Shown here: positions 49,030-57,448 of the stretch, piece by piece
How positions within the stretch are numbered: the first letter of the stretch is position 1
Layout: every line of letters begins with the position of its first letter
NCBI RefSeq assembly: GCF_004331285.1
Contig: NZ_SJOH01000007.1
Coordinates: 62,001-126,000 of the forward strand
Source: Acinetobacter sp. ANC 3781
GTDB lineage: Bacteria > Pseudomonadota > Gammaproteobacteria > Pseudomonadales > Moraxellaceae
DNA length: 64,000 nucleotides
Direction of reading: 5' to 3'
Made by a program: the position numbers and the translations under genes
The notes under the pieces: model-generated
What the model saw: only the letters and a program-made list of their open reading frames with translations
The model's database searches: none
What the model was told of the DNA's origin: nothing

Positions 49030-50751
49030 ATGAGTCATTACGCACAGCGCCCATGGGAAAAACATTTACCTGCATCATTACATGGCTACCAACTTCAACC
49101 AGAGCAAGTTCGAGCTAATCTGGCAGAATTACTCACCCATACCACGGCGCAATTCCCCCAATCCCCCGCATTCAGTGTGGTATTGCCGGTTGGCTTAAGC
49201 AAGACTTTAACGTTCCAGGAAATTGATGATCTCTCGACTGCATTTGCCAATTATTTACAACATCATCTTCAGCTTCAAAAAGGTGATGTGGTCGGTTTGC
49301 AAATGCCGAATTCCCTGCAATACCCAATTGCAATATTTGCCTGCTGGAAAGTCGGGCTGATCATTACCAATATCAATCCGCTGTATACCCCACGTGAGCT
49401 TAAGTACCAATTGACAGACAGTGGTGCAAAAGCGCTGATTGTTTCCGAGCTGTTTTTAGCGACTTTCGAACAGGTAATTCAAAAAAACCCTAAACTTCAA
49501 TCGCTTGCCTTAGTCACAGCAAGTTTAAGTGAGTTTTTTGATGAACCGTATAGCGGCATGATTGCACAAAAGATGCAGGCAGATGCCGAAACTCAAGGTC
49601 GCTCACTCAAACTAAGTATTGAATATGCCACCTTCGCAGATGCGTTAGCCATTGGCAAAACTTTAGAGCAATACATTCCTATTCAACATGGTATTGCCCT
49701 GTATCAATACACAGGCGGCACCACTGGACGCAGTAAAGGCGCGGTGATCAGTCATCAAAATGTAGCGTCACTGATCAAAATCACCGGTGATTATTTACGC
49801 GCACATCAATCTGGATTTAATCAGCAGGACTGTATTTTAACTGCCATTCCGCTGTACCATATTTTTGCTTTTAGTGTAAATTTTCTGATGTTCTTTGAAG
49901 GTGGTTCACATAATTTACTGATTCCATCACCACGCCCAGTCAGCAATTTAAAACCCGCTTTTGAGAATTTTAATGTTACTTGGCTAACAGGGGTAGATAC
50001 TTTATATGCAGGTCTTTTGGCAGAGGACTGGTTTGTACAAAATCCACCAAAACTTACCTGTGCGATTTCAGGTGGAACGGCACTGCGCCCTGCAACTGCT
50101 GAAAACTGGAAGGTCAAAGTCGGCACAATTATTGAAGGTTTTGGCATGACTGAAACCAGTTGTGCAGCGTTACTGCATCCCCCGATCAGTGAAATTCGCC
50201 AAGGTTCTGTCGGTTTCCCACTCCCCGGCTCAGACATTAAAATTGTGAATGCAGAAGGTCAGGAAGTTCCATTGGGTCAAGCCGGTGAACTTTGTGTGAA
50301 AGGACCACAAATTGTCTTGGGTTATTTAAACCGCCCAACTGAAACCGCTGAAACTTTTGTAGATGGCTGGTTACATACTGGCGATATCGCAAAAGTTGAT
50401 GAAGATGGGTTTTGTTACATTTTAGACCGCAAGAAAGATATGGTGATTGTTTCAGGTTTTAATGTTTATCCTAATGAAATTGAAGCCATTCTTGTAGAAC
50501 ACCCTGATGTCATTGAGGCTGCAGTTATTGGCATACCGGATAAACAAACAGGTGAATCAGTTAAAGCTTTTGTTGCGTTAAGCAACCCTCATCTTTCTAT
50601 TGATGACATTTTAAAGCACTGCAAAGAAAACCTGACGGCCTATAAAATCCCAAAATTCATTGAGATACTAAGTGAATTACCCAAGTCAACCGTCGGAAAA
50701 ATTCTACGTGCTGAACTTCGACAAACAGAGCAACAAAAAAATATCGCTTAG
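49030..50751 (+). CDS. fadD: Long-chain fatty acid-CoA ligase
   Basis: A 573-residue AMP-forming ligase that activates fatty acids for beta-oxidation. The ATP loop YTGGTTGRSKGA, the FGMTETS adenine motif, WLHTGDIAKVDEDGF and the hinge/fatty-acid signature DRKKDMVIVSGFNVYPNEIE are intact, as is the final catalytic Lys in PKSTVGKILR. It is close in length to E. coli FadD (561). An acyl-CoA dehydrogenase gene lies 700 bases downstream on the other strand. Confidence 0.95.
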   Translation: MSHYAQRPWEKHLPASLHGYQLQPEQVRANLAELLTHTTAQFPQSPAFSVVLPVGLSKTLTFQEIDDLSTAFANYLQHHLQLQKGDVVGLQMPNSLQYPIAIFACWKVGLIITNINPLYTPRELKYQLTDSGAKALIVSELFLATFEQVIQKNPKLQSLALVTASLSEFFDEPYSGMIAQKMQADAETQGRSLKLSIEYATFADALAIGKTLEQYIPIQHGIALYQYTGGTTGRSKGAVISHQNVASLIKITGDYLRAHQSGFNQQDCILTAIPLYHIFAFSVNFLMFFEGGSHNLLIPSPRPVSNLKPAFENFNVTWLTGVDTLYAGLLAEDWFVQNPPKLTCAISGGTALRPATAENWKVKVGTIIEGFGMTETSCAALLHPPISEIRQGSVGFPLPGSDIKIVNAEGQEVPLGQAGELCVKGPQIVLGYLNRPTETAETFVDGWLHTGDIAKVDEDGFCYILDRKKDMVIVSGFNVYPNEIEAILVEHPDVIEAAVIGIPDKQTGESVKAFVALSNPHLSIDDILKHCKENLTAYKIPKFIEILSELPKSTVGKILRAELRQTEQQKNIA

Positions 50752-50785
50752 ATTCGAATCATTACACGCTTAAATCCGGCCCTGA

Positions 50786-50812
50786 AGCCCTGTCTTCGGG
50801 GCTTTTCCTTTT
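50786..50812 (+). terminator. fadD terminator
   Basis: AAGCCCTG/CGGGGCTT stem with a TCTT loop followed by TTCCTTTT, 34 bases past the stop. Confidence 0.8.
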
Positions 50813-50894
50813 GCAATAGCTCTTTACTAAAGTGCATCACAAAAGTTTAAGCTTTGATCTATATTCTTTTAATAAAGCAATTCGGAGAATAATA

Positions 50895-51413
50895 ATGTCA
50901 AAAAGAATCGCCGTTTTAGTGACTCATGATTTTGAAGATATCGAATACTCAGAACCTGTACAGGCCTTTCGCGCAGCCCGTCATAGCGTTTTAAATATTG
51001 AAAACAGAGCAGGCAATATTGTCTACGGTAATAAGCGTAAATTTGCAGTGACCATCGACCAAAGTATAGATGATGTTTCAGTGCATGATTTTGACGCCTT
51101 ACTTATTCCTGGTGGCCATTCACCTGACCGACTGTGTAATGATGATCGTTTTATTCATTTTATACGTAATTTTGCCCATGCAAAAAAGCCAATAATGAGT
51201 ATTTGTCATAATCCCCAGCTACTGATTACCGCAAAGGTAGTCAAAGGACGATTAATGACTACGCTTAAAACTTTCGCTACTGATCTGATCAATGCGGGTG
51301 CGGTGTATTACGACGTAGAAGTCGTGAATGATAATAATCTGTATATCTCTTCACGTTCGCCTGAAGATTTACCCGCCTTTATCGAAGAAAGCCTGATGGT
51401 CTTGAATCAATAA
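50895..51413 (+). CDS. DJ-1/PfpI family protein
   Basis: A 172-residue class I glutamine-amidotransferase-like protein, close to E. coli YhbO/YajL relatives. KRIAVLVTHDFEDIEYSEP has the conserved Glu, LLIPGGHSPD follows, and SICHNPQLL is the nucleophile elbow with Cys. The usual elbow is AICHGPQLL, so Gly is Asn here. Members act as deglycases, chaperones or peptidases under stress. The ATG at 50895 has GGAG upstream. Confidence 0.9.
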   Translation: MSKRIAVLVTHDFEDIEYSEPVQAFRAARHSVLNIENRAGNIVYGNKRKFAVTIDQSIDDVSVHDFDALLIPGGHSPDRLCNDDRFIHFIRNFAHAKKPIMSICHNPQLLITAKVVKGRLMTTLKTFATDLINAGAVYYDVEVVNDNNLYISSRSPEDLPAFIEESLMVLNQ

Positions 51414-51440
51414 AAAAGAGCCATCTGGCTCTTTTTTATT
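51412..51440. terminator. Bidirectional terminator
   Basis: AAAAAAGAGCCA TC TGGCTCTTTTTT between the convergent DJ-1/PfpI and acyl-CoA dehydrogenase genes. Confidence 0.9.
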
Positions 51441-51447
51441 GTAAAAC

Positions 51448-52590
51448 TTAGCGACCCAATATACTGCGAGCCACAATCTCTTTCATAATCTCATTGGTTC
51501 CACCGTAAATGCGCTGAATACGGGCATCAACAAAGAAACGTGAAATTGGATATTCAGTCATATAACCATAGCCACCGAACAGTTGTAACAGGTTATCAGC
51601 AATTTTCATTTGCATATCCGTTGCAAAACTTTTTAGTGCCGCAGCAGTTTCTACATCAAGTTTACCTTGCATGTAGAGTTCAACATTTTGATTATAAAAC
51701 GCGGCTGTCGCCAGTTCATCAATTTTCGCTTGTGCCAAAACAAAGCGGGTATTCTGAAATTGACTAATTGGCTGACCAAACGCTTGACGCTCTTTTACAT
51801 AAGCAACAGTGACATCAATTGAACCACGAATCGCACCAATCGCTGTTGAGGCAATCGCTGTACGTTCACGTGGTAACTCTTGCATTAAATAGGCGAAACC
51901 TTGACCCGGCTGACCGAGTAATTGATCCTTTGGCACTTGGATATTATCAAAGAATAATTCGGAGGTATCTTGCGAATGCAAACCGATTTTGTTCAGGTTG
52001 CTGCCCTTTTTAAAACCCTCCAGATGCGTATCGAGTAGCAATAAGGACACACCTTTTGCACGTGCTTGCGGGTCAGTTTTTGCGGCCAATATCACTACAT
52101 CTGCATGTTGACCATTTGAAATAAAGGTTTTCGAACCATTTAAAAGGTAATAATCACCCTGCAAAATGGCATTGGTACGCATAGCTTGCAAATCTGAACC
52201 CGCTCCCGGTTCAGTCATGCCAATGGCACCGACCACTTCACCAGAAACCATTTTCGGCAACCAGTATTGCTTTTGCTCTTCACTACCAATATGCAAAATA
52301 TACGGCGCTGCAATTTCAGAATGACAGGAAATACCGGTAGATAATGCGCTAAACCCTGCGCGTGCAGACTCTTCAACCAGCATCAGTGAATAATGGGTTG
52401 GAACGCCGTAACCACCATATTCCTCAGGTACATCGACACACAAGAAACCATTTTCGCCCAATGCATTCCAGATCGAACGCGGCATAATGCCTTCTTGCTC
52501 CCACTGTTCATAATGAGGTGCAACATGTTCATTCATAAAACGTTTAAAGTTATCGCGAAACAGTTCTAAATCTGCATCATAAGCCAACAT
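51448..52590 (-). CDS. Acyl-CoA dehydrogenase
   Basis: A 380-residue flavoenzyme. GAIGMTEPGAGSDLQAM and FISNGQHADVVILAAKT are the FAD/substrate motifs, and the second signature QLFGGYGYMTEYPISRFF precedes RIYGGTNEIMKEIVAR with the catalytic-base Glu in the usual short-chain position. It catalyses the first step of beta-oxidation or of amino-acid derived acyl-CoA breakdown; chain length is not decidable. Single gene. Confidence 0.93.
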   Translation of the reverse strand: MLAYDADLELFRDNFKRFMNEHVAPHYEQWEQEGIMPRSIWNALGENGFLCVDVPEEYGGYGVPTHYSLMLVEESARAGFSALSTGISCHSEIAAPYILHIGSEEQKQYWLPKMVSGEVVGAIGMTEPGAGSDLQAMRTNAILQGDYYLLNGSKTFISNGQHADVVILAAKTDPQARAKGVSLLLLDTHLEGFKKGSNLNKIGLHSQDTSELFFDNIQVPKDQLLGQPGQGFAYLMQELPRERTAIASTAIGAIRGSIDVTVAYVKERQAFGQPISQFQNTRFVLAQAKIDELATAAFYNQNVELYMQGKLDVETAAALKSFATDMQMKIADNLLQLFGGYGYMTEYPISRFFVDARIQRIYGGTNEIMKEIVARSILGR

Positions 52591-52700
52591 ATAGCATCCT
52601 TGTATGTGGTTGTTGTATTTATTCCTCTCCCCCCATCCTATTCATTTTATAAAGATCTGTCATGTTCTATAGCCTCCCTATTTCATGACTTTTGGGTCAA

Positions 52701-52728
52701 TAAAAAAGGAAGCCGAAGCTTCCCTTTT
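52701..52728 (-). terminator. Terminator of the dicarboxylate symporter gene
   Basis: GGAAGC CGAA GCTTCC stem with A/T flanks, 14 bases beyond the stop at 52743. Confidence 0.82.
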
Positions 52729-52742
52729 AAGGTCAAAGAGAA

Positions 52743-54086
52743 TTAAGCGTGGGGCTTAACTTCTTCTTCCATCATGTTATCAATTTCAGCTGGATTTGCT
52801 AATGCATAATCAAGCTTGTTTTTGTCTAATTGTCCGACCCATTTTGCAACCACTAAAGTTGCCAATGAGTTGCCCACCAGATTAGTCAATGCACGCGCTT
52901 CTGACATGAAACGGTCAATACCGAGAATCAATGCCAGACCTGCAACCGGAATATGTCCTACCGCAGACAAAGTCGCAGCCATCACAATAAAGCCAGAACC
53001 TGTTACACCCGCCGCACCTTTAGAAGAAATCAATAACACTACAAGTAATGTAATTTGATGTTCAACATCTAACGGCGTATTGGTTGCTTGAGCAATAAAG
53101 ATTGCAGCCATGGTCAAGTAAATAGACGTACCATCCAAGTTAAATGAATAACCTGTTGGAATGACCAGACCCACCACCGACTTTTCCGCACCCGCAAGTT
53201 CAAGCTTCTTCAACATACGTGGCAATACTGATTCTGAAGATGATGTACCCAGTACAATCAACAGCTCTTCACGAATCAGGCGAATCATTTTCATGATACT
53301 AAAGCCTGAGATACGCGCAATCGTTCCTAAAACTAGGAAAATAAACAGCAGACAAGTAATGTAGAAACAGATGATTAACTGGGCCAACTGCGCCAGTGAA
53401 CCAATACCGTATTTACCAATAGTAAATGCCATCGCACCAAACGCACCAATCGGTGCTAACTTCATAATCATGTTTACGATATTGAAGAATACATGGGCAA
53501 TTTGGTCGACCAGTTTCAATACTGGTTTACCGGCATCACCAAGTTTATGCAGCGCAAAACCGAACAGAATAGCGAAAAGCAATACTTGTAGAATTTCACC
53601 TTCAGCAAATGCACCCACCACCGTATTCGGGATGATATTCATCAGGAAATCGAGAGTCGATTGCGATTGGCCTGATTCTACATATTTAGAAATACCTGAG
53701 GTGTCTAAAGATGCAGGATCAATATTCATACCTACACCCGGCTTGGCAATATTAATTACCAATAAACCGATGAGTAAGGCAATCGTTGATACAATCTCAA
53801 AGTAAAGTAAAGCAACGCCACCAGTTTTACCTACTGACTTCATGCTTTCCATACCAGCAATACCGCTGACCACTGTACAGAAGATTACTGGGGCGATGAT
53901 CATTTTAATCAAACGAATAAAAGCATCACCTAAAGGTTTAAGTTGTTCACCTAAGCCTGGAACATATTGTTCTGCACCATTAATTATTTGCGTTCCGCTT
54001 GGCGAAAAGTGACCCACCAGAATACCCGCAATAATGGCAACAATCACTTGAAAATAGAGTGACTTATAAATTGGTTTTTTAGCCAT
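52743..54086 (-). CDS. dctA: Dicarboxylate/cation symporter DctA
   Basis: A 447-residue membrane transporter of the DAACS family. [22 protein letters not shown], the serine-rich hairpin in [31 protein letters not shown], and [20 protein letters not shown] are the family signatures. It imports C4-dicarboxylates such as succinate, fumarate and malate with sodium or protons. The gap upstream (54087-54512) is shared with the divergent ybiB gene; it contains TTAGAC-attg-GTCTAA at 54396-54411 but no gene. Confidence 0.93.
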   Translation of the reverse strand: MAKKPIYKSLYFQVIVAIIAGILVGHFSPSGTQIINGAEQYVPGLGEQLKPLGDAFIRLIKMIIAPVIFCTVVSGIAGMESMKSVGKTGGVALLYFEIVSTIALLIGLLVINIAKPGVGMNIDPASLDTSGISKYVESGQSQSTLDFLMNIIPNTVVGAFAEGEILQVLLFAILFGFALHKLGDAGKPVLKLVDQIAHVFFNIVNMIMKLAPIGAFGAMAFTIGKYGIGSLAQLAQLIICFYITCLLFIFLVLGTIARISGFSIMKMIRLIREELLIVLGTSSSESVLPRMLKKLELAGAEKSVVGLVIPTGYSFNLDGTSIYLTMAAIFIAQATNTPLDVEHQITLLVVLLISSKGAAGVTGSGFIVMAATLSAVGHIPVAGLALILGIDRFMSEARALTNLVGNSLATLVVAKWVGQLDKNKLDYALANPAEIDNMMEEEVKPHA

Positions 54087-54512
54087 GACATTACTTCACG
54101 ATATATTTCTAAATAAGAAATATTCAGTTTTTGTCTATTTTCAACAAATAAACAGCCCAAAACCCTTTTGCCAAGCAAAAGAGCACCAAAGCATTGAATT
54201 CATTCAATACTGAACAATAATACGTATTATAAATGTGATTAAAACCACGATATTCTGAACTTTTCCAAATTCAAAACTGTTAGATAAGCAGGATTGAAAT
54301 GCAACAAAGGTCTAACATAGGTCAAATTTTACCTAATTTTTTAGCTTTTGTTCTCCCTTATTTGTTAATAAGACTAAATAATCGCCTATTTTTTATTAGA
54401 CATTGGTCTAAACTCGACCCATCAAGTTTTGTTTGAATTTAGCTGAAATATTTCTATCAACTTTATAAAATAACCGCATACTTATTTTACTTGCCTATTT
54501 AAAGTCAGTCTT

Positions 54513-55517
54513 ATGCAAACCAAAAGAAATATCTACAAAGATTTTGAACATCCTTTTGCACAATATGTCCGTATTGTAGGTAAAGGAAAAAATGGTGCAC
54601 GTTCGCTTAGCTATGAAGAGGCTTATCAAGCCTTTAGCATGATCTTAAAAGATGAAGTGCTGGATGTTCAGCTTGGTGCTTTTTTAATGCTATTACGCGT
54701 TAAAGAAGAATCTGTAGATGAACTGGCCGGTTTTGTACAAGCCACCCGTGATCAACTCAATTTTAAAAACTTAGATGTTGACTTAGATTGGTCATCTTAT
54801 GCAGGTAAGCGCAAGCATTATCCATGGTTTTTACTGGCTGCCCTGACTTTGGCACAACAGGGCTATAAAGTGGTGATGCATGGTGCATCAGGTCATACCA
54901 TTAACCGTCTTTATACTGAACAGGTATTGGAATACCTCGGTTATGCTATTTGCCAAAATGACACAGATGTGGAACAACAATTACAACAACGCAATTTTGC
55001 CTATCTTCCTTTAGAAGCAATTTCACCTATTTTAAGTGACTTGATTGCCTTACGTAACGTGATGGGCTTACGCTCCCCAATTCATACCCTTGCCCGTTTG
55101 ATTAACCCTTTCAATGCCAAAGCAACGCTGCAAGCGATCTTCCATCCTGCCTATCGTGGTTCGCACCAACAGGCGGCTTTTAAATTAGGCTATAACAATA
55201 GTGCGGTCATTAAAGGTGAAGGTGGTGAATTTGAACGCAATCCCGATGCTAAAACTTTAATTTGCGGCATTAAAAATGGCGAGCTATACGAGCACGAATT
55301 ACCTAAATTGACTGAAAACCGGAGCCCGATTGAAGAAGAACTGAATTTGGCAGTTTTTAAAGCCGTTTGGGAAGGTAAGCAAAGTCATGAATATGGTGAA
55401 ATTGCCGTGACTGAAACCATTGGGATTGCCTTATATACAATGGGAGCATGTGCTTCTTTTGATGATGCAATGTTAAAAGCCAAAGAGCTTTGGGTGAAAC
55501 GTCTCCAAGTTATTTGA
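54513..55517 (+). CDS. ybiB: YbiB/TrpD2 family protein
   Basis: A 334-residue relative of anthranilate phosphoribosyltransferase. The N-terminal helical domain has SLSYEEAYQAFSMIL, DVQLGAFLMLLRVKEES and ELAGFVQATRD. The phosphoribosyl site is altered: VVMHGASGHTIN stands in for the usual GTGGD loop, as in TrpD2/YbiB proteins, which bind nucleic acid non-specifically rather than acting in tryptophan synthesis. NPFNAKATLQAIFHPAY and IKGEGGEFERNP are also typical. E. coli ybiB is DNA-damage linked; that is not evident here. Confidence 0.85.
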   Translation: MQTKRNIYKDFEHPFAQYVRIVGKGKNGARSLSYEEAYQAFSMILKDEVLDVQLGAFLMLLRVKEESVDELAGFVQATRDQLNFKNLDVDLDWSSYAGKRKHYPWFLLAALTLAQQGYKVVMHGASGHTINRLYTEQVLEYLGYAICQNDTDVEQQLQQRNFAYLPLEAISPILSDLIALRNVMGLRSPIHTLARLINPFNAKATLQAIFHPAYRGSHQQAAFKLGYNNSAVIKGEGGEFERNPDAKTLICGIKNGELYEHELPKLTENRSPIEEELNLAVFKAVWEGKQSHEYGEIAVTETIGIALYTMGACASFDDAMLKAKELWVKRLQVI

Positions 55518-55597
55518 TTGGGTATGTCGATAAATGCCTGAGCAAGTGATGCGCTATTTTTCCTTATTGTTTTTTAGACGTTAAAATAGCATTTAAT

Positions 55598-55712
55598 CAC
55601 ATGAGATCGGCAGGATGCCGATCTCATGTGCTGTGATACAAGGATGTATCATGAGTACAACAAAGGCTTTTGTTTACTTTTGCCCTGTCAAAAGTAAAAC
55701 TTGCCTATGCAA
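55598..55712. repeat. Tandem hairpin repeat, copy B
   Basis: Three perfect hairpins follow one another: 55598-55630 (15-bp stem, loop GGA), 55634-55651 (7-bp stem, loop AGGA), and TTTACTTTTG/CAAAAGTAAA near 55673-55699 (10-bp stem). The last part resembles the element at 985-1070. There is no T run and no gene, so this is a repeat rather than a terminator. Confidence 0.65.
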
Positions 55713-55774
55713 AGCCATTTGAAGACTTGAGACTTCGTGTGGCCGTGATGTGCTTTAGTTTAAGCTAGGGATCA

Positions 55775-55802
55775 ATAAAAAAGACACCGCAGTGTCTTTT
55801 TT
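55775..55802 (-). terminator. Terminator of nadK-yeaC
   Basis: AAAAAAGACAC CGCA GTGTCTTTTTT with T tract on the minus strand, 13 bases after the stop at 55816. Confidence 0.9.
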
Positions 55803-55815
55803 TATAACGAAGTAC

Positions 55816-56091
55816 TTAAATAAAACGAATCGGCTTGAATTCTTCGTCTTGCTGTGGGTCATGTGAATCACAATGTTCATCTTCTTCTTTGGTACCGCGG
55901 TCAATATAGCCACTACGTTCAGTTTCAGGCAAATTTTTCATTTCCCAAGCATAAACTGCCTGCATACAGGTTTGACGCTGTTCAGCCGTCAAAACAATCC
56001 CGTTAGGCCATTTACCAATTTCTACTGCTGTTTTTAAACGCGAAACAATTTCAGGATCGAGTACGGCCAGCATTTGTTCAATATTCATCAT
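55816..56091 (-). CDS. yeaC: DUF1315 protein (YeaC-like)
   Basis: A 91-residue protein with the DUF1315 pattern: MLAVLDPEIVSRLKTAVEIGKWPNG, LTAEQRQTCMQAVYAWE and the YIDRGTKEE end, then an acidic tail (EDEHCDSHDPQQDEEF). Function is unknown. Its first ATG touches the nadK stop, so the two are translationally close; a second ATG one codon on has a better-spaced AGGA. Confidence 0.88.
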   Translation of the reverse strand: MMNIEQMLAVLDPEIVSRLKTAVEIGKWPNGIVLTAEQRQTCMQAVYAWEMKNLPETERSGYIDRGTKEEDEHCDSHDPQQDEEFKPIRFI

Positions 56092-56997
56092 TTAATCCTG
56101 CTGTTGTAAAGAGTCAAAATCTTGATTCCACCCCAGTTTGGTACGACATGCCATATAGAAGTCATACCCTGGCGGATGAAGTAAATTCAATTTAAATGGA
56201 TGTTTACGGATATGTAAACTATCACCGACATTCAATGAAACGCTATGCTGACCATCGGCACTAACCATGGGTAACACGCGATTTTCACGAATTATAATCT
56301 TAATTTCACTATGTCCACCGACCACAATTGGACGTGAAGACAACGTATGCGGATGCATCGGTACTAAAGAAATAGCATCCATACCCGGATGGACAATCGG
56401 CCCACCACCCGATAAGGCATATGCCGTAGAACCTGTAGGTGTCGAGACAATCAGACCATCACTATGCTGACGATAGACATATTGACCATCAATATTCAAT
56501 TCGAAGTCAATCATGTGAACAGAGCGACCGGAATGTAAAACTATATCATTCAGAGCGATGGCATCATAAATACTCTCACCTTTAGAGCGAATTTCCATTT
56601 CCAGCAAGAAACGGCGATCCAGCTGAAATTCACCCTTCAGCACCTGATCGAGTTTGAATATAACTTCGGTCGGCTTAATATCGGTTAAAAAGCCCAAACG
56701 ACCACGGTTCACGCCAATGACAGGCGTATTATGTTTTACCAGTGCACGTGCGGCATGCAATAAAGAGCCGTCGCCACCGACCACAATCACCAAATCAACC
56801 ACTTCCCCCAGTAAAGCACGACTGACAGTTTGCGTATTGGGATATGGCACCAGCGCTGCTGTTTGAGAATCAAAAACAGGATGAAGTCCTAAACTTAAAA
56901 GATGGTCATGAATGAGACTTAAAGTTTCAACGACGGAGGATTTATCTGGACGTCCTATTAATCCGATGTTTCGAAAAGTTTTATGTGAAATTTGCAC
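56092..56997 (-). CDS. nadK: NAD kinase
   Basis: About 301 residues; phosphorylates NAD to NADP. VVGGDGSLLHAAR is the GGDG catalytic motif, GRLGFLTDI follows, and ALNDIVLHSG and STPTGSTAYALSGGGPI bind NAD. The start is uncertain: the GTG at 56997 gives VQISHKTFRNIGLIGRP as the N-terminus and a normal length, while an in-frame ATG at 57051 adds 18 residues that look unrelated to the family. It is co-transcribed with yeaC. Confidence 0.95.
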   Translation of the reverse strand: MQISHKTFRNIGLIGRPDKSSVVETLSLIHDHLLSLGLHPVFDSQTAALVPYPNTQTVSRALLGEVVDLVIVVGGDGSLLHAARALVKHNTPVIGVNRGRLGFLTDIKPTEVIFKLDQVLKGEFQLDRRFLLEMEIRSKGESIYDAIALNDIVLHSGRSVHMIDFELNIDGQYVYRQHSDGLIVSTPTGSTAYALSGGGPIVHPGMDAISLVPMHPHTLSSRPIVVGGHSEIKIIIRENRVLPMVSADGQHSVSLNVGDSLHIRKHPFKLNLLHPPGYDFYMACRTKLGWNQDFDSLQQQD

Positions 56998-57176
56998 CTG
57001 AGTGATCGCTCCGCTACGATTCCTGCCTATCATAGCACTAACCCTATTCATTTTAAAAAACTTTAAAGTTGGATATAACCCGTTACCTAGATGAATATGT
57101 TACTCAATAACGATTTGCTTTCCCCTACATAAGTGAAGTGTAGTAAACCTCCTGACTGGTTTAGGCAATATTGATT

Positions 57177-57198
57177 TTTTATGATAAAGATCACATTT
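57177..57198. promoter_or_regulatory. Possible Crp/Vfr site upstream of mrcB
   Basis: TATGA-N6-TCACA fits the Crp core TGTGA-N6-TCACA with one mismatch. It lies in the 57052-57448 gap between the divergent nadK and mrcB genes, upstream of a TATAAT at 57220-57225. A Crp-family gene is present at 21903. No other feature is seen in the gap. Confidence 0.4.
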
Positions 57199-57448
57199 TA
57201 TCAGCGGCATCTTGAAACCTATAATTTTGCCTGTCTCCCCAGAACGAATAATGGGTTTTAAAATTGACCCGATTTTGCCCAATACAGGCTGTACTATAAA
57301 AACAGTATCTTATTTAAAATCAAAAGTTAATTATAAATTTTCTTACTTTTTAATTATTATATTTTCTCTTCATTCACAGATTAATTATTGCAAAAAAATT
57401 AAAAGCTTCGCATGATTAGCACAATTTATCAGGATCTTACAATAATTG

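Noticed and set aside
54396..54411. TTAGAC/GTCTAA dyad upstream of dctA and ybiB
   Set aside because: Only 6 bp and no known operator match; kept as a remark in the dctA entry.
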